From assembly GCA_905221605.1 (NCBI GenBank), contig CAJNDS010002178.1, positions 546,497-610,496 of the forward strand: a stretch of 64,000 nucleotides of DNA, written 5' to 3'. Source of the DNA: Symbiodinium natans. Its lineage: Eukaryota > Sar > Dinophyceae > Suessiales > Symbiodiniaceae. The stretch's first letter is position 1; every line of letters begins with the position of its first letter. The notes under the pieces were generated by a model, which was given only the letters and a program-made list of their open reading frames with translations, was not told the origin of the DNA and ran no database searches. Shown here piece after piece: positions 47,904-57,725 of the stretch. A program made the translations under genes and the position numbers.

Positions 47904-50797
47904 CCTGCCCAAGACTGGCATCTCAGACCCGCCGACAAGCAAGTCACAACGCTGTGGCCAAGACTTGCGCCGAACTCCCAACCCCACATGCTCCGCACAC
48001 AAACTCCGCACCCTGGACGGTTTCTATGAACCCTAAACCCTAAACCCTGAACCCTGAACCCTAAACGCTATAAACCCTAAACCCTAAACCCTGAACCCTA
48101 AACCCTGAACCCTAAACCCCCCAAACCCTATAAACCCTAAGCCCTAAGCCCTGAACCCGAACCTACGACATCTCTCGCGCAGGCCACCCTCCTAGATGAG
48201 TATACGAGCCCCAAAGATGGGCGACAAGCGCGGACCTACAGGCCGAACTCGCAGGGCGTCCGTTTAGGGTTTAGGGTTTCGGGTTTAGGGTTTAGGGTTT
48301 AGGCTTTTAGGGTTTTAGGGTTTTAGGGTTAGGGTTTAGGGGGAGTTCGACCAGGGTTCTGTGTTTTAAGGTGGGTCCTGTGGGGTAGCCTTAGGTACAA
48401 GGAAATATGGATCTGCTTGAGGAACCCAGAAAAAGATTGCAGCAATACATCATCCGCATCAGGTACTTGCTTGCTTCGCTAAAACCCTAAACCCTCGTAG
48501 GATCGAGTCTATGGGGTTCAGGGTTTGGGGTTTCAGGTTCAAGGTTTAGGGTTTTTTTAGGGTCAAAGTTGTTGAGTGCAGGGAGGTGTAGTCCTTAGAG
48601 GGAGTTGAGGGTGGGTAGGGTTCAGGTGTGGGTGTTGGAGGGTTTAGGGGTCAGGGTTTCAGAGTTTCATTTTAGGGAGGAGGGTTTAGGGCAATTCGGG
48701 CCCTTTTGGGTTTCGGGATAGTTCTGTGTCTTGGACAGTTTCCAGTGGGTAGGTTTCACCACATATCCCTTTTCTAGACTTTCTGTGGCCCTGAGAACCC
48801 TTCCATACGCCTTATAGGACCCTTGAAAAAGGAGCTCGACCTAGAGGTTAGGGTTTAGGGTTTAGGGTTTAGGGTTTAGGGCTTAGGGCCAATGATCCCT
48901 AAACACTCAAGGGCGGTCTAAGGGGACGTAAGAAATGGGGGCTTAAGCAATTGGAACCATTCGGGCCCATTTGGGCCCAAATGGGACGGTTTTGAAAAAG
49001 CTATTTTGGGTTCGGAATCCTGCACGCTCGGAGTTCGGTGCTTGAATCTAGAATCTGTCGGGCTATGGAGTAGAGGCAAGCCTCCAGCAATGTGGACGCG
49101 GTAGTGAGCGTGACATTTTCCAAAACCGCCCAAAACAGCCCAAAAGTGCCCAGAACTGCCCAATTCGGGATTTTTGGCAAATGCCCCGGCCGTCAGGGTT
49201 TTTTCCCACTCACTCACGGCTTGCCGTTGCCGCTCTGTCAAGTTACAACCCTCCTCCCAGCAGCAGATCCCCTGTTCGCCTCAGCCTTGTGTAATTTCAG
49301 GAGGCTTAAGCCCCCATTTCTTAAGCCCCCACTTGCGTTTCCTTAAAACACCCCAATCCCTCCACCCTAATTCGCGCCGCCCTCAGAAGTAGGAAGGCTC
49401 TGATGATGACCTTTGCAAGGACATTGCACATAAATCTAAGGTTGGAACCATGGGCCCTTAGTATGGTCCCTTACCCTTGTGTAAGGGGTGCTTAAAGGCA
49501 TCCGACGTGTGGGCCCTTGTTATGTAGAGTGTATATCTGGGTTGTTTAGCAGGGGCACCCTAAACCTAAACCCTAAACCCTAACCCCTAAACCCTAAACC
49601 CTAAACCCTAAACCCTAAACCCTAAACCCTAAACCCTAAACCCCCATGTAAATCCCAAGAAACCGAAAGCCGAGAGCCGGAGAGGATCAGCATCTCCACC
49701 AGTAGCCGCCTGGTAACCCAGGCGCCTGCCGCACGTATGGAGGGTTCAGGGTTTTAGGGTTTAGGGTTTAGGGTTTAGGGTTTAGGGTTTAGGGTTCAGG
49801 GTTCAGGGTTTAGGGTTTAGGGTTCAGGGTTTTGGATCGAGGGTTTGGGGCTGAATTCGGGTGTTCGGTTTTTATTATTGTTTGCAGATTTTTTGGCGTA
49901 TAAGTTCAGCAAGCACTACGTGGGCGGTGGCGCCCATGTTCAGGTGAGCTTAGGGAATAAGGGCCACACCCTGCACCCTCGTGACCCAAAATCCTAATTC
50001 CTCCATCCTCTTTCTAAATCATGGGAGAGCCCAGCCCTAAACCCTAAGCCCTAAACCCTAAATCCTGAACCCGAAGCCTTACACGTGACCACAGTGCTTG
50101 GTCCATGGAACCTGGCGCCTTACTACAGAAATCCATGCCTTAGTAGCCCAGTGGCACCCTTTTCCCTTTATTTGGTTCTGGGTTCCCTTATAAAGTAAGT
50201 AACCCAAAAAAGGGTGCCCTTATCTTAATCTGGTTACTGGGCTACCAAGATGCGTGACCCTGCAAATGCTGAGTCTTTGACACGAAAGCCCTGCAAGGGA
50301 CTCAATCCCGAACATGACTCTGGCGGATCCTGCAGCACTGACCGACGTTGAAAACTCTAAACCCTTATAATTATAAACCCTAAACCTTAAACCCTTTAAA
50401 CGTTGAATTTCAAGGACCTGGCGGAAGTCCAGTCCACAGAGAGAGACGACATGAGAGACCTTCGCTCAAAGACACAGGCGACGCTCGCCCTCATCCACAA
50501 CAGGATGTACAAGGAGTGGTCCCCTTACTATACTAACTGTAGTTAAGGGACTTATAACCTAATTAGTTTAGGATCCTTACAACCCAATTTAGGGCTCTTA
50601 TAACTCTACTTCTAACTAACTAGGGGGCCCCACCTTGTATGAGGCCTGCAAAAGGAGCAGTGTCGACGAGGTTGAACGTCTTGGGCCGCTTCAAGCACGG
50701 CCCGGCCTCAGTCCGCCCGGAGGAAGCGGAAGAAGTCGGCCAAGGGCCCGATGAATCTGATGAGGCGCTCACTCCAGACAAGAGAACCCAGCGGTGA
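47904..50797 (+). CDS. Seven-exon gene spanning telomere arrays and a TIR intron
   Basis: Exons: 47904-48019 (all frames open; phase suggests ASHNAVAKTCAELPTPH), 48183-48261 (ATLLDEYTSPKDGRQAR), 48402-48462 (MDLLEEPRKRLQQYIIRI), 48818-48846, 49888-49943 (LAYKFSKHYVGGGAHVQ), 50415-50506 (DLAEVQSTERDDMRDL, RSKTQATLALIHNRM) and 50644-50797 (AVSTRLNVLGRFKHGPAS, EEAEEVGQGPDESDE, TGA 50795). From 48183 all introns are GT-AG, all phases match, and the exons sum to 471 nt, exactly 157 codons. The donor at 48262 is GTTTAGGG, while 49944 is GTGAGC. The last intron is a TIR element. Helical N-half, acidic C-terminus. Family and start codon unknown. Confidence 0.66.
49440..49540. repeat. Dispersed TATGGGxCC...AAGGG palindromic repeat, copy 1
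   Basis: Shares TAGTATGG(G)TCC(C)TTA, a TTGT(G)TAA(A)GGG arm and GACGTxTGGGxCCTTG text with 56925-57000 and 62170-62262. Each copy is a weak hairpin followed by a TATAGGG-like segment. All three lie between or beside exons. Confidence 0.65.
50139..50249. mobile_element. 111-bp TIR element, nested inverted repeats
   Basis: Ends CTTAGTAGCCCAGT and ACTGGGCTACCAAG. Inside, GGCACCCTTTT pairs with AAAAGGGTGCC. It lies in the intron between the exons at 49888 and 50415. Same size class as the other TIR elements but unrelated terminal sequence. Confidence 0.8.
50507..50643 (+). mobile_element. TIR element acting as a GT-AG intron
   Basis: The element (about 50510-50637) has imperfect TIRs CAAGGAGTGGTCCCC and GGGGCCCCACCTTG, flanked by TA on both sides. 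Splicing from GTACAAGG to CTTGTATGAG removes it and joins NRM to PAKGAVST in frame with the gene's stop 50 codons later. Precise removal of the element plus one TA also leaves an open frame but stops sooner. This is what an introner-type insertion should look like. Confidence 0.78.
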
Positions 50798-50819
50798 TCT
50801 CTTCACTTTAGCATGGCTG

Positions 50820-51870
50820 TTTAATATCGGTACGGTACGGTATTGCTTTGCAGCGGTATGCTGCGGGTGTTGCGTGGTATTGCTTTGCTTTCGGCACGGT
50901 CCGGTTCGGTACTGCACTGCACGGTCCGGTTCGGTACTGCGGTCCCAGGCCCCCCTCCCCTCCACCCCTTCCAGCCACCCCTCGCCTGCCACCCTCCAGC
51001 CACCACCCTCCACTCCTTCCCCACTAAGCACCCCCAAGCACCCTCCAGCAACCCCCCACTCACCACCCCCCCACCAGGCCACCAAGTCCCACCCCTCCAG
51101 CCACCAACCCCCTCCAGCCACCCACCCTCCAGCCCACCCCCTTTTCCAGCCAACAGCCCCTCCAGCCACCCACCCTCCAGCCACCCTCCACCCTCCAGCC
51201 ACCCCACCCCCGCCCCACCAACCCTCCAGCCACCCCCCATTCAGCCACCCACAGCCACCCACTCATCCCTCCAGCCACTCCAGCCCTCCATCCAGCCACC
51301 CACCCCCCTCCAGCCATCACCCCTAGCCACCAACCAGCCACCTACCCTCCAGCCAGCAGCCACCCATCCTCCAGCCACCCACCCTCCAGCCGCCCACCCT
51401 CCAGCCACGCACACCCTCCACCTCCAGCCACCACACCCTCCAGCCGCCATCCTGCAGGCATCACACCAGCCATGCACACTCTACGGCGCTCCGACCACCC
51501 AACACGTAAAACCCCAAACCCACAACCCTAAACACTACACCGCAAACCCCAAGCCCTGAGCCCTAAACCCTAATCCCTAAACCCTAAACCGTGTGCTGGG
51601 TGGCTGAAGGGTGGGTGGCTGGAGGGGGTTGTGGCTGGAGGTTGGAGGGGGTGGCTGGAGGCTTGGTGGCTGGAGGGAGTGGTGGCTGGAGGGTGGGTGG
51701 AAGGGGTGGGTGGATGGCAGGGTGGGGGGGGTGGGTGGCTGGAGGGTGGGTTCACGGTTCGGTGCGGTACGGTAAGCCTCCTGCACGGTTCGGTGCGGTA
51801 CAGTAAGCTTCCTGCACGGTTCGGTGCGGTACGGTAACGGTTCGGTGCGGTACGGCGGAATTGTATTGCT
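50820..51870. repeat. Opposed CCCTCCAGCCAC minisatellites within CGGTTCGGTAC repeats
   Basis: CCCTCCAGCCAC-type units fill 50945-51470. The complementary GGTGGCTGGAGG units fill 51598-51750. Outside both lie CGGTTCGGTACTG or CGGTTCGGTGCGGTACGG repeats (50828-50945, 51750-51860). Pro/Ser/His- or Gly/Trp-rich open frames here are artefacts. Confidence 0.92.
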
Positions 51871-51883
51871 GAAACGCCCATGT

Positions 51884-52300
51884 TTAGGGTTCAGGGTTCA
51901 GGGTTCAGGGTTCAGGGTTTAGGGTTTAGGGTTTAGGGTTTAGGGTTTAGGGTTTAGGGATGAGATCATGGCGGCAAGGGCTGGCGGGGGTAGGGCACAA
52001 GTATTCCTTCAAGTGGATGCCAGAAGTGCCCCTTCATTCCCCTTTCAGGCTCCAGGCCTCCTCTTAATGACTCCCAAGACACCCCTTGTCTTGGGGTTAG
52101 GGTTGAGGGTTTAGGGTTTAGGGTTTAGCGTTTATGGTTTAGGGTTTAGGGTTTAGTGTTAAGCTGGGGGCAAGATGCCTCCTCTTCCCCCTAGGGCTTC
52201 GGGTCAGTTTCGGGTTTTAGGGTTTAGGGTTTAGGGTTTAGGGTTTATAGGGTTTAGGGTTTAGGGTATTTAGGGTTTATCGGGTTTAGGGTTTGGGGTT
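51884..52300. repeat. TTCAGGG then TTTAGGG arrays
   Basis: 51884-51957 begins with five TTCAGGG variants before TTTAGGG. Further arrays at 52095-52160 and 52212-52300 surround the small island at 52002. Confidence 0.9.
52002..52048 (+). CDS. Candidate exon island
   Basis: After GGGCACAAG the frame reads YSFKWMPEVPLHSPF and meets AGGCTCC, a possible GC donor, or continues open a little further. Natural composition, short. Confidence 0.4.
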
Positions 52301-52558
52301 TGTGGGCTTTGTGAAATCGGCACACGCATAGTAGTTGGGGAGTTGAATTCGTTGAGTCATGTGAGCGACGCTCCTCTGCCTTTGGGTTTCGAGGGCTCAA
52401 GCCTTTTCTGTGTGCTGTGGAGTTGAGTGCAAGCTTAGGCCCTAAACCCGAAACCCCAAACCCTAAACCCAAAACCCAAACCCTAAATCCTAGCCCCCCA
52501 AAACCCTAAAGACACTAAACTTCCCCCCCCCCCCCCCAACAAAAAAAAAAAAAACAAG

Positions 52559-52627
52559 CCGGAGGCCGACTGGAAGTCGATGTGCGAGCAGATGCGCAGC
52601 ACGCTTATGCAGGCACCCGCCACCTAA
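52559..52627 (+). CDS. Last exon of an unrecognised protein
   Basis: After a poly-C/poly-A tract ending AAACAAG the frame reads PEADWKSMCEQMRSTLMQ then APAT and TAA at 52625, immediately before a TTTAGGG array. Amphipathic helix composition, strong coding character. Confidence 0.62.
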   Translation, partial: PEADWKSMCEQMRSTLMQAPAT

Positions 52628-52954
52628 GGGTTTAGGGTTTAGGGCTTAGGGTTTGGGTTTTTTAAGCCCGAAACCCCGTAGGGTCGCGCGCTTAGGGGGC
52701 TTAAAGGTTCCCTTACAAAACTCTAAGCTCTTCCCCCTAAAGCCTGCACCCGAAACCCCTAAATCCTACACTCCCACAAAAAACACTCCTTCAGGGTTTT
52801 GGGGATTTGGGGTTTAGGGTTTCGGAAGTTTAGGGTTTGGGTAGTTTAGGAAGTTTAGGGTTTGGGGTTGATAGGGTCTTACTGTGGGAGTTTGGGGTCT
52901 AGGGTTTGGGGTTTAGGGTTTAAAGTTAGGGTTTGGGGTTTAGGGGTTTCCCAG

Positions 52955-53067
52955 CAGCGTCCGCAGCTTGCCACCACTTGGGAATCATTGCTTCGGCCGC
53001 GCAGCCAAGTTCCTTGTGAGCAGAGCTTTGGTGCCCCAGAGCTGGCTCCATGGATGCGCTCTTTAGG
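52955..53067 (+). CDS. Candidate exon with telomeric donor
   Basis: After GGTTTCCCAG the frame reads QRPQLATTWESLLRPRSQ then EQSFGAPELAPWMRSL and merges into GGGTTTAGGG at 53066. Good composition. The 3' end could be any GT of the array. Confidence 0.5.
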
Positions 53068-53347
53068 GTTTAGGGTTTTGGGTTTAGAGGGTTTGGGGTC
53101 TAGCCCAAGGCCCCAACTTAGAAACCACCCCCGCACAGTGGAGGATCCTAAATAGACTCAAAGAGCGATTCCGAAATACCCCTCAGGTCACGGAACAGAG
53201 CCCCAACGCCTAACCTCCAAACAATCCAAAAGCCATAAACCTTGACAACCATGGCTTCCTAAACCCTGAACCCGAAACTCGAGCCCCAAGCCCTAAACCC
53301 GAATCCGAGCCATTGGAACCTTTGAGCACCCACACACCGGCCTGTAG

Positions 53348-53405
53348 GACGCGCAGATCGAGCCGCGGAGGGTGGCCCAGGCCTGTCTGGCCCCGGTGCA
53401 TGAAG
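53348..53405 (+). CDS. Exon of an unrecognised protein
   Basis: The acceptor GGCCTGTAG and donor GTTGATG bound DAQIEPRRVAQACLAPVHE. G/C-ending codons. Leaves with one base. 53406-53690 downstream is AT-richer with the word GCGCGCGCG and no gene. Confidence 0.55.
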
Positions 53406-53693
53406 GTTGATGAGGGGTTTAGATTAGCGTTTCGGGTCTAGGGTTTAGGGATAGGGTAGTTATGGCTCACATGACTAGGGTCTTATATGCACATCAATTA
53501 GGGTCCTAGCGCTGGCCGGCTATTACTCTACAAGACTTCCCACGCGTTCCATAGCTAACGTGTTGTCATCCTGCGTTTTTAGAACGCGGTTCTGCATTGA
53601 AACACGCGAACTTTTAGGAGCGCGCGCGCGTGGAATAGTTAGAATTACTGTAAGCCCGGACACTCCGTAAACTGCCCAACCCTAAACCCTAAA

Positions 53694-53747
53694 CCCTAAA
53701 TTTAAGAGCCTCCGGCTCAAGCCGCCGACCCCGCAGGAGAACAAGTT
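53694..53747 (+). repeat. Duplicated exon-like unit, copy 1
   Basis: CCCTAAATTTAAGAGCCTCC and the next 25 bases recur with one mismatch at 63601-63645. In the plus frame this copy reads PPAQAADPAGEQ and ends at GTTTAAGG. The second copy reads PPAQAADPAGA and stops. Confidence 0.85.
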
Positions 53748-53780
53748 TAAGGTTTGGGGTTTGGTGATTTTGTTTGGGGG

Positions 53781-54255
53781 GGCGGGGGGTGGGGTGGGGG
53801 GGCTGGCGGAGTGGGGGTAAGGGGGGGGGGGGTAGGGGGTAGGGGGGGGGGGGGTAGAGGAAGGGGGGGGTAGGGGGGGGGTAGGGGGGGTGTAGGGGGG
53901 GGTTAGGGGGGGTGTAGGGGGGGGTAGGGGGGGGGGGTAGGGGGGGTAGCGGGGGGTAGGGGGGTAGGGGGGGGGTAGGGCGGGGGGGGGTTGAGGGGGG
54001 TAGGGGGGGGGGGTAGGGGCTTCGGCTCTGGGGTGTGAGTTGAGGTACCTCCATCATCAGGGAAAGTTCTGCTCCCCGCTTTATCCTTCCGCAAATTGAC
54101 CCCCCCCCCCCCCCCCCCCCCCCCCACCCCCCCCCCCCCCCCCCGCCCCCACCCCCCCCCCAAAACCCCCCACCCCCCCCCCCCCACCACCTCAGTGGGG
54201 GGCGCAAAGATGGGTTTTTTCCAACGCCTCCTACCCCCCCCCCCCCCCCCCGTTT
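53781..54255. repeat. TAGGGGGGG tract and C homopolymers
   Basis: 53781-54015 is G runs of 4-14 broken by TA or T, like telomere units with over-long G. 54101-54185 and 54233-54252 are C runs. A possible exon (ESSAPRFILPQIDP) lies between at 54051. Run lengths are unreliable in such tracts. Confidence 0.9.
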
Positions 54256-54540
54256 CCTGCCGCCAGGGTCGGCGGACCCTAAACCCTAAACCCTAAACCC
54301 TAAACCCTAAACCCCTTCGAGCGGGTGATGCCCAGGCTCAGCGAATAAGGGTCAAAGGTTGAGGGTTCAGGCCTTCGCGGGATCCCTGAACCCTGAACCC
54401 CAAACCCTAAACCCTAAACCCTATACCCTATAAACCCTAAACCCTATAAACCCTAAACCCTAAACCCTGTACCCTACTTAAGTCCCAAGCCCTCAAGCCC
54501 GAAGCCCTAAGACCTTAACCCTACACCCTAGAAGCCCCGC

Positions 54541-55510
54541 CATGGAGCGAGCGGCCGAACGGGCGCTTGCTGTGGTTTCATTGGTTTCTATTTGGGGTTT
54601 AGGGTTTAGGGTTTAGGGTTTAGGGTTTAGGGTTCAGTGTTTAGGGTTCAGGGTTTAGGGTGTAGGGTTTAGGGTTCAGGGTTTAGAGTGCTTCAGGGTG
54701 TTGATGTTAGTGTCACTAGGCTTTTGTGGCTTGAGGGGTGAGGATCCTAGGTAATCCCCCAGAGCCCAAGTCTGAGATCCTAAACGCCCAGAGCCTGGAC
54801 CTTCGACTCCATTATCCATTCCGGTTAGAAGGAACGAAACTTAAAGGGTAGTTTAGGGTTTAGGGTTTAGGGTTTAGGGTTTAGGGTTTAGGGTTTAGGG
54901 TTTAAACCCTAAACCCTAGCTCCCTAGACACTAAACGAATCAGGGTTTAGACGCTGGTGAGCAGAGGCAACGGCTGCGACCACACCAGCTGCCCCATGCG
55001 AGAGCGGGGAAAATGCATGTCTAGCCACGAATACCTGGGCTTTGAAGTACTATACTTTAATACTCTTTTTGTTTCTGGGTTCCTATTGTAGCTACTTATA
55101 CCTAAAAAGTATATACTTTTTTCCCAGGGTTTACTCCAAAGTAGGAATACCTTCATGTGATGCTCTTGTTTCTCGACGCCCCAAAAGCCCCAAAACCTTA
55201 TAAAGCCTTTTTGATCTTTGTTTAGTCTCTTCAGATCCTTGCTGGGGATGGTACTAGTATTCTTAGGGGTACTTTTTGGCAATATTTTCAATTTTCGGGT
55301 ACTCTCATTCCTAAGAAACAGCAAGAATATAATTTTTGCTGGGGTTCCAAGTTCAGTACTAGTATTACTTGGCAGGGATTTGAAGTGGTCACTAGAGTAG
55401 ATGTTCGGGCTTTTTATAACACTTTGGCTTCAGTTGCTTCTGAGACCATGGAGGGGGCCATCGGATATGTGAGCAGCTTGCGAATGCTATGTGGTCAGGA
55501 TGAACTGTAA
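54541..55510 (+). CDS. Cys-rich small protein, three exons
   Basis: Tentative first exon 54541-54594 (MERAAERALAVVSLVSIW, then GGGTTTAGGG). Exon 54951-55046, after TTTAG, reads TLVSRGNGCDHTSCPMRER then GKCMSSHEYLGFE. Exon 55376-55510, after TTGGCAG, reads GFEVVTRVDVRAFYNTL then ASETMEGAIGYVSSLRM and LCGQDEL, TAA. The second junction is GT-AG in phase 0. GGxTTTGAAG occurs on both sides of the 329-bp intron, as if an insertion had duplicated its target. The first junction does not keep phase, so a missing exon is possible. Function unknown. Confidence 0.62.
54844..54919. repeat. Perfect head-to-head telomere junction
   Basis: Eight TTTAGGG units run into TTTAAACCCTAAACCCTAG with no intervening base. 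This is the orientation of an end-to-end telomere fusion or of a foldback repair event. Confidence 0.92.
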
Positions 55511-55687
55511 TAGTCCAGGGTCTTGTAGGTTCTTGTTAAGAGTAGACCTAAAGTCCTAAGCACCCAACCCTGGGCTGAACGCAAACTCCCGCAGTCTCCT
55601 TCCCCTCCCGCCCAAACAGCCAGATCGAAGAACATGGGCCCTCACGGGTTGCCAGGAAGCCTACTTGCCCAACAACACAAACCTTTT

Positions 55688-55748
55688 GGGTTTAGGGTTT
55701 AGGGTTTAGGGTTTAGGGTTTAGGGTTTAGGGTTTAGGGTTTAGGGTT
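55688..55748. repeat. TTTAGGG array
   Basis: Eight clean units. 55511-55687 upstream shows no supported coding sequence. Confidence 0.95.
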
Positions 55749-55805
55749 TGAGCCCCCTTGCTCCGGCCCCTATTTTGCACCACCGCGGCTCGAACCACCA
55801 AGACC

Positions 55806-56169
55806 TCATGTAATCCTCAGTAGGCCACTCGTTGAGCAGCCACCGTCCCATACAACAAGAGGTGGACAGCGCTTCGCCCCCTGAAGCCCATCGAAGCCAC
55901 AAGAAGCCACCGAAACCACTCACCTGACACAGAAGATGCAGCATGCTGCCAATAGGTCGAATACACACGCAAGGGCTGCACTGCCCTGTTGACTGTGTAG
56001 AGAACTTTGTGTGGGCCTTACAATACCCCAAGACCTTGTTGGTCCGTCCGTGGCCGGCGCACGATGCTGGTAACGCCGGCGTCGTCGCCACCAGCCACGC
56101 CCGCCTCGCCGCCCCGCACAGCTCCCGGGCAGGTGCGGTGCGCAGGGGGCGAGGATCTAGGACCCACAA
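55806..56169 (-). CDS. Minus-strand gene, two short introns
   Basis: Reading down from 56169: ELCGAARRAWLVATTPA, GHGRTNK; intron 56034-55993 (42 nt, GT-AG); STGQCSPCVCIRPIGSM, LHLLCQ; intron 55923-55881 (43 nt, GTGAGT...CTTCAG); then GAKRCPPLVVWDGGCST, GLLRIT and stop at 55806. Without the second splice the frame stays open to 55741 (RWLLNEWPTEDYMRSWW). Cys-rich middle. The start codon is not certain. One of only two minus-strand candidates. Confidence 0.5.
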
Positions 56170-56640
56170 CTCTATACCCTAAACCTCGACGTCCAAAACC
56201 ATATACCCTAAGCCCTAAACCCCAACCCTAAACCCTGAACCCCAAGCCCTAAACCCTTGAATATAAGCCCTAAACCCAACCCCAAACCCAAGCCTTGTGT
56301 GTGTGCTGGAACCCAGCAGCGCACCCCTACAAACACATTGAGATCCCTGCAGGCCTACAATCCCAGAACTGCGAAGCCCCCAAACCCTAAACCCTAGACC
56401 CTAAACCCTCATCCCTAAACCCTAAAGCCCTAAACCCTGAACCCTGAACCCTAAAGCCCCAGACCCTAAACCCAGAGCGCTAAACCCCAAAGCCCCCTCC
56501 CCCCTCTCCTACGCGCCCCCGCAAGGCGCTAGCGCACCAGAGCACCGAGGAAGATGACCACTGGCCAGGAACTGAGAGCTGTACCCTGTACCCTAAACAC
56601 TAAACCGTAAACCCTAAACCCTAAAGGTTAGGGTTTCAGG
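56170..56640. repeat. Degenerate CCCTAAA text
   Basis: Irregular CCCTAAA/CCCTGAA words. A possible short exon (RTRAPRKMTTGQELRA) ends at GTACCC near 56581. Nothing else supported. Confidence 0.75.
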
Positions 56641-56684
56641 GTTTAGTGTTTTTTGGCGTGGTTCCGTAAAGCTTCAGACTTCAG

Positions 56685-56738
56685 GAGATAGGCCCCCTCT
56701 TCCCCTACACTTCTGAGGGCAGTTTCACTGGCCCTTGA
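56685..56738 (+). CDS. Candidate last exon
   Basis: After GACTTCAG the frame reads EIGPLFPYTSEGSFTGP and TGA at 56736. The only open phase, natural composition. Confidence 0.42.
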   Translation, partial: EIGPLFPYTSEGSFTGP

Positions 56739-56789
56739 TTTGGTCCTCACCTCATCAAAATGTTCGGATGCAAGGGCCCCTAATTTGTA

Positions 56790-57000
56790 TAGGGTGTATA
56801 AGGGGTATGTAAGGGGTACCCTTTTAAGGGCCCGTACTGAGGGAGTATGTAACTACATACCCCTTAACACACTCGCCACGTAACATCCCTAAGCGATAAA
56901 AACCTAAGTTCTTAAGTCCTTTAGTATGGGTCCTTTACGTTTGTTAAAGGGTTCTGAAGTATGGGCGCTTGGCTTTTATAGGGTATACAAGGGTTTTTGC
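56790..57000. repeat. Palindromic intergenic repeats
   Basis: AAGGGGTATGTA (56798) pairs with TACATACCCCTT (about 56853). The following 56925-57000 segment matches the dispersed repeat seen at 49440 and 62170. Confidence 0.65.
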
Positions 57001-57018
57001 AAGCTGTCCCCTGTTCAG

Positions 57019-57519
57019 GGACCATCCGAAGGGGCCGGAGAGGTAGTCGAGGAGTCTTCAAGGGCGTGATCTACATTGTGCGCATTTCGCCGTCTGAGGT
57101 TTAGGGTTAAGGGTTTAGGGTTTAGGGTTTAGGGTTTAGGGCCCTGACGACCCGAAAGTTCCTAGGGTTTAGGGTTTAGGATTGGGATGTTCCCCCTTAT
57201 ACTGGCAGTCCTTAATAGGCATTCTAGTACCCCCTATTATATTCCTTGTTAAGGACTGTTAGTATAAGGGGGAACATCCCAAGTTTTGGATTTAGGCTTT
57301 GGGTTTCGGGTGCAGGACTTGAAGGTCCAAGGGCCGTTGAGAAAGTAGGGCGCCAATACCTTACAGCGAGGGGTAACGCTAGACGTAACCTCTTCAAAAG
57401 CTATTGGGTGAATGTTCTAGGGAAACCGACTGAGAGGAGCTTAGGGTTTAGGGTTTCGGGCTGCGAGTTTTTGACCTTCAACGTGACTGCTATCATCCGA
57501 CTCCTTAGCGTAGCCTGAC
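57019..57519 (+). CDS. Basic protein exons around a TIR element
   Basis: Exon 57019-57098, after CCTGTTCAG, reads TIRRGRRGSRGVFKGVIY then IVRISPSE and ends at GTTTAGGG. A further exon, after GGGTGCAG (57316), reads LEGPRAVEKVGRQYLTAR, NLFKSYWVNVLGKPTERS, and the frame runs on to CEFLTFNVTAIIRLLSV and TGA at 57517. The two differ by one base in phase, so another exon or a non-standard boundary lies between. A TIR element sits in the intervening region. Confidence 0.55.
57182..57282. mobile_element. 101-bp TIR element with 34-bp arms
   Basis: TTGGGATGTTCCCCCTTATA... and its complement at the right end match at 32 of 34 positions. The centre is AT-rich. The cleanest inverted-repeat element in the window; no coding capacity. 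Confidence 0.9.
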
Positions 57520-57555
57520 CCCAACATCCCAAGCCCCTTACGCCCTAAACGCTCC

Positions 57556-57725
57556 CACATCCCCCCCCCCCCCCCCCCCCCCCCAATCCTCCACCCCAAA
57601 CCCCAAACCCCAAACCCCAAACCCCAAACCCCAAACCCCAAACCCCAAACCCCAAACCCCAAACCCCAAACCCCAAACCCCAAACCTTTGAACCCTAAAC
57701 CCTGCACCCTAAACCCTAAACCCAA
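57556..57725. repeat. Poly-C and (CCCCAAA)n array
   Basis: A run of about 26 C is followed by some fourteen CCCCAAA units (57593-57686), a variant rather than the standard CCCTAAA, then a few CCCTAAA. Confidence 0.93.

Noticed and set aside
50708-51559. Pro/Ser/His-rich (plus) and Gly/Trp-rich (minus) frames
   Set aside because: Produced by the CCCTCCAGCCAC minisatellite. Only the part up to 50797 belongs to a real exon.
53689-54207. Gly- and Pro-rich minus-strand frame of 172 codons
   Set aside because: It is a translation of homopolymer G/C tracts of unreliable length.
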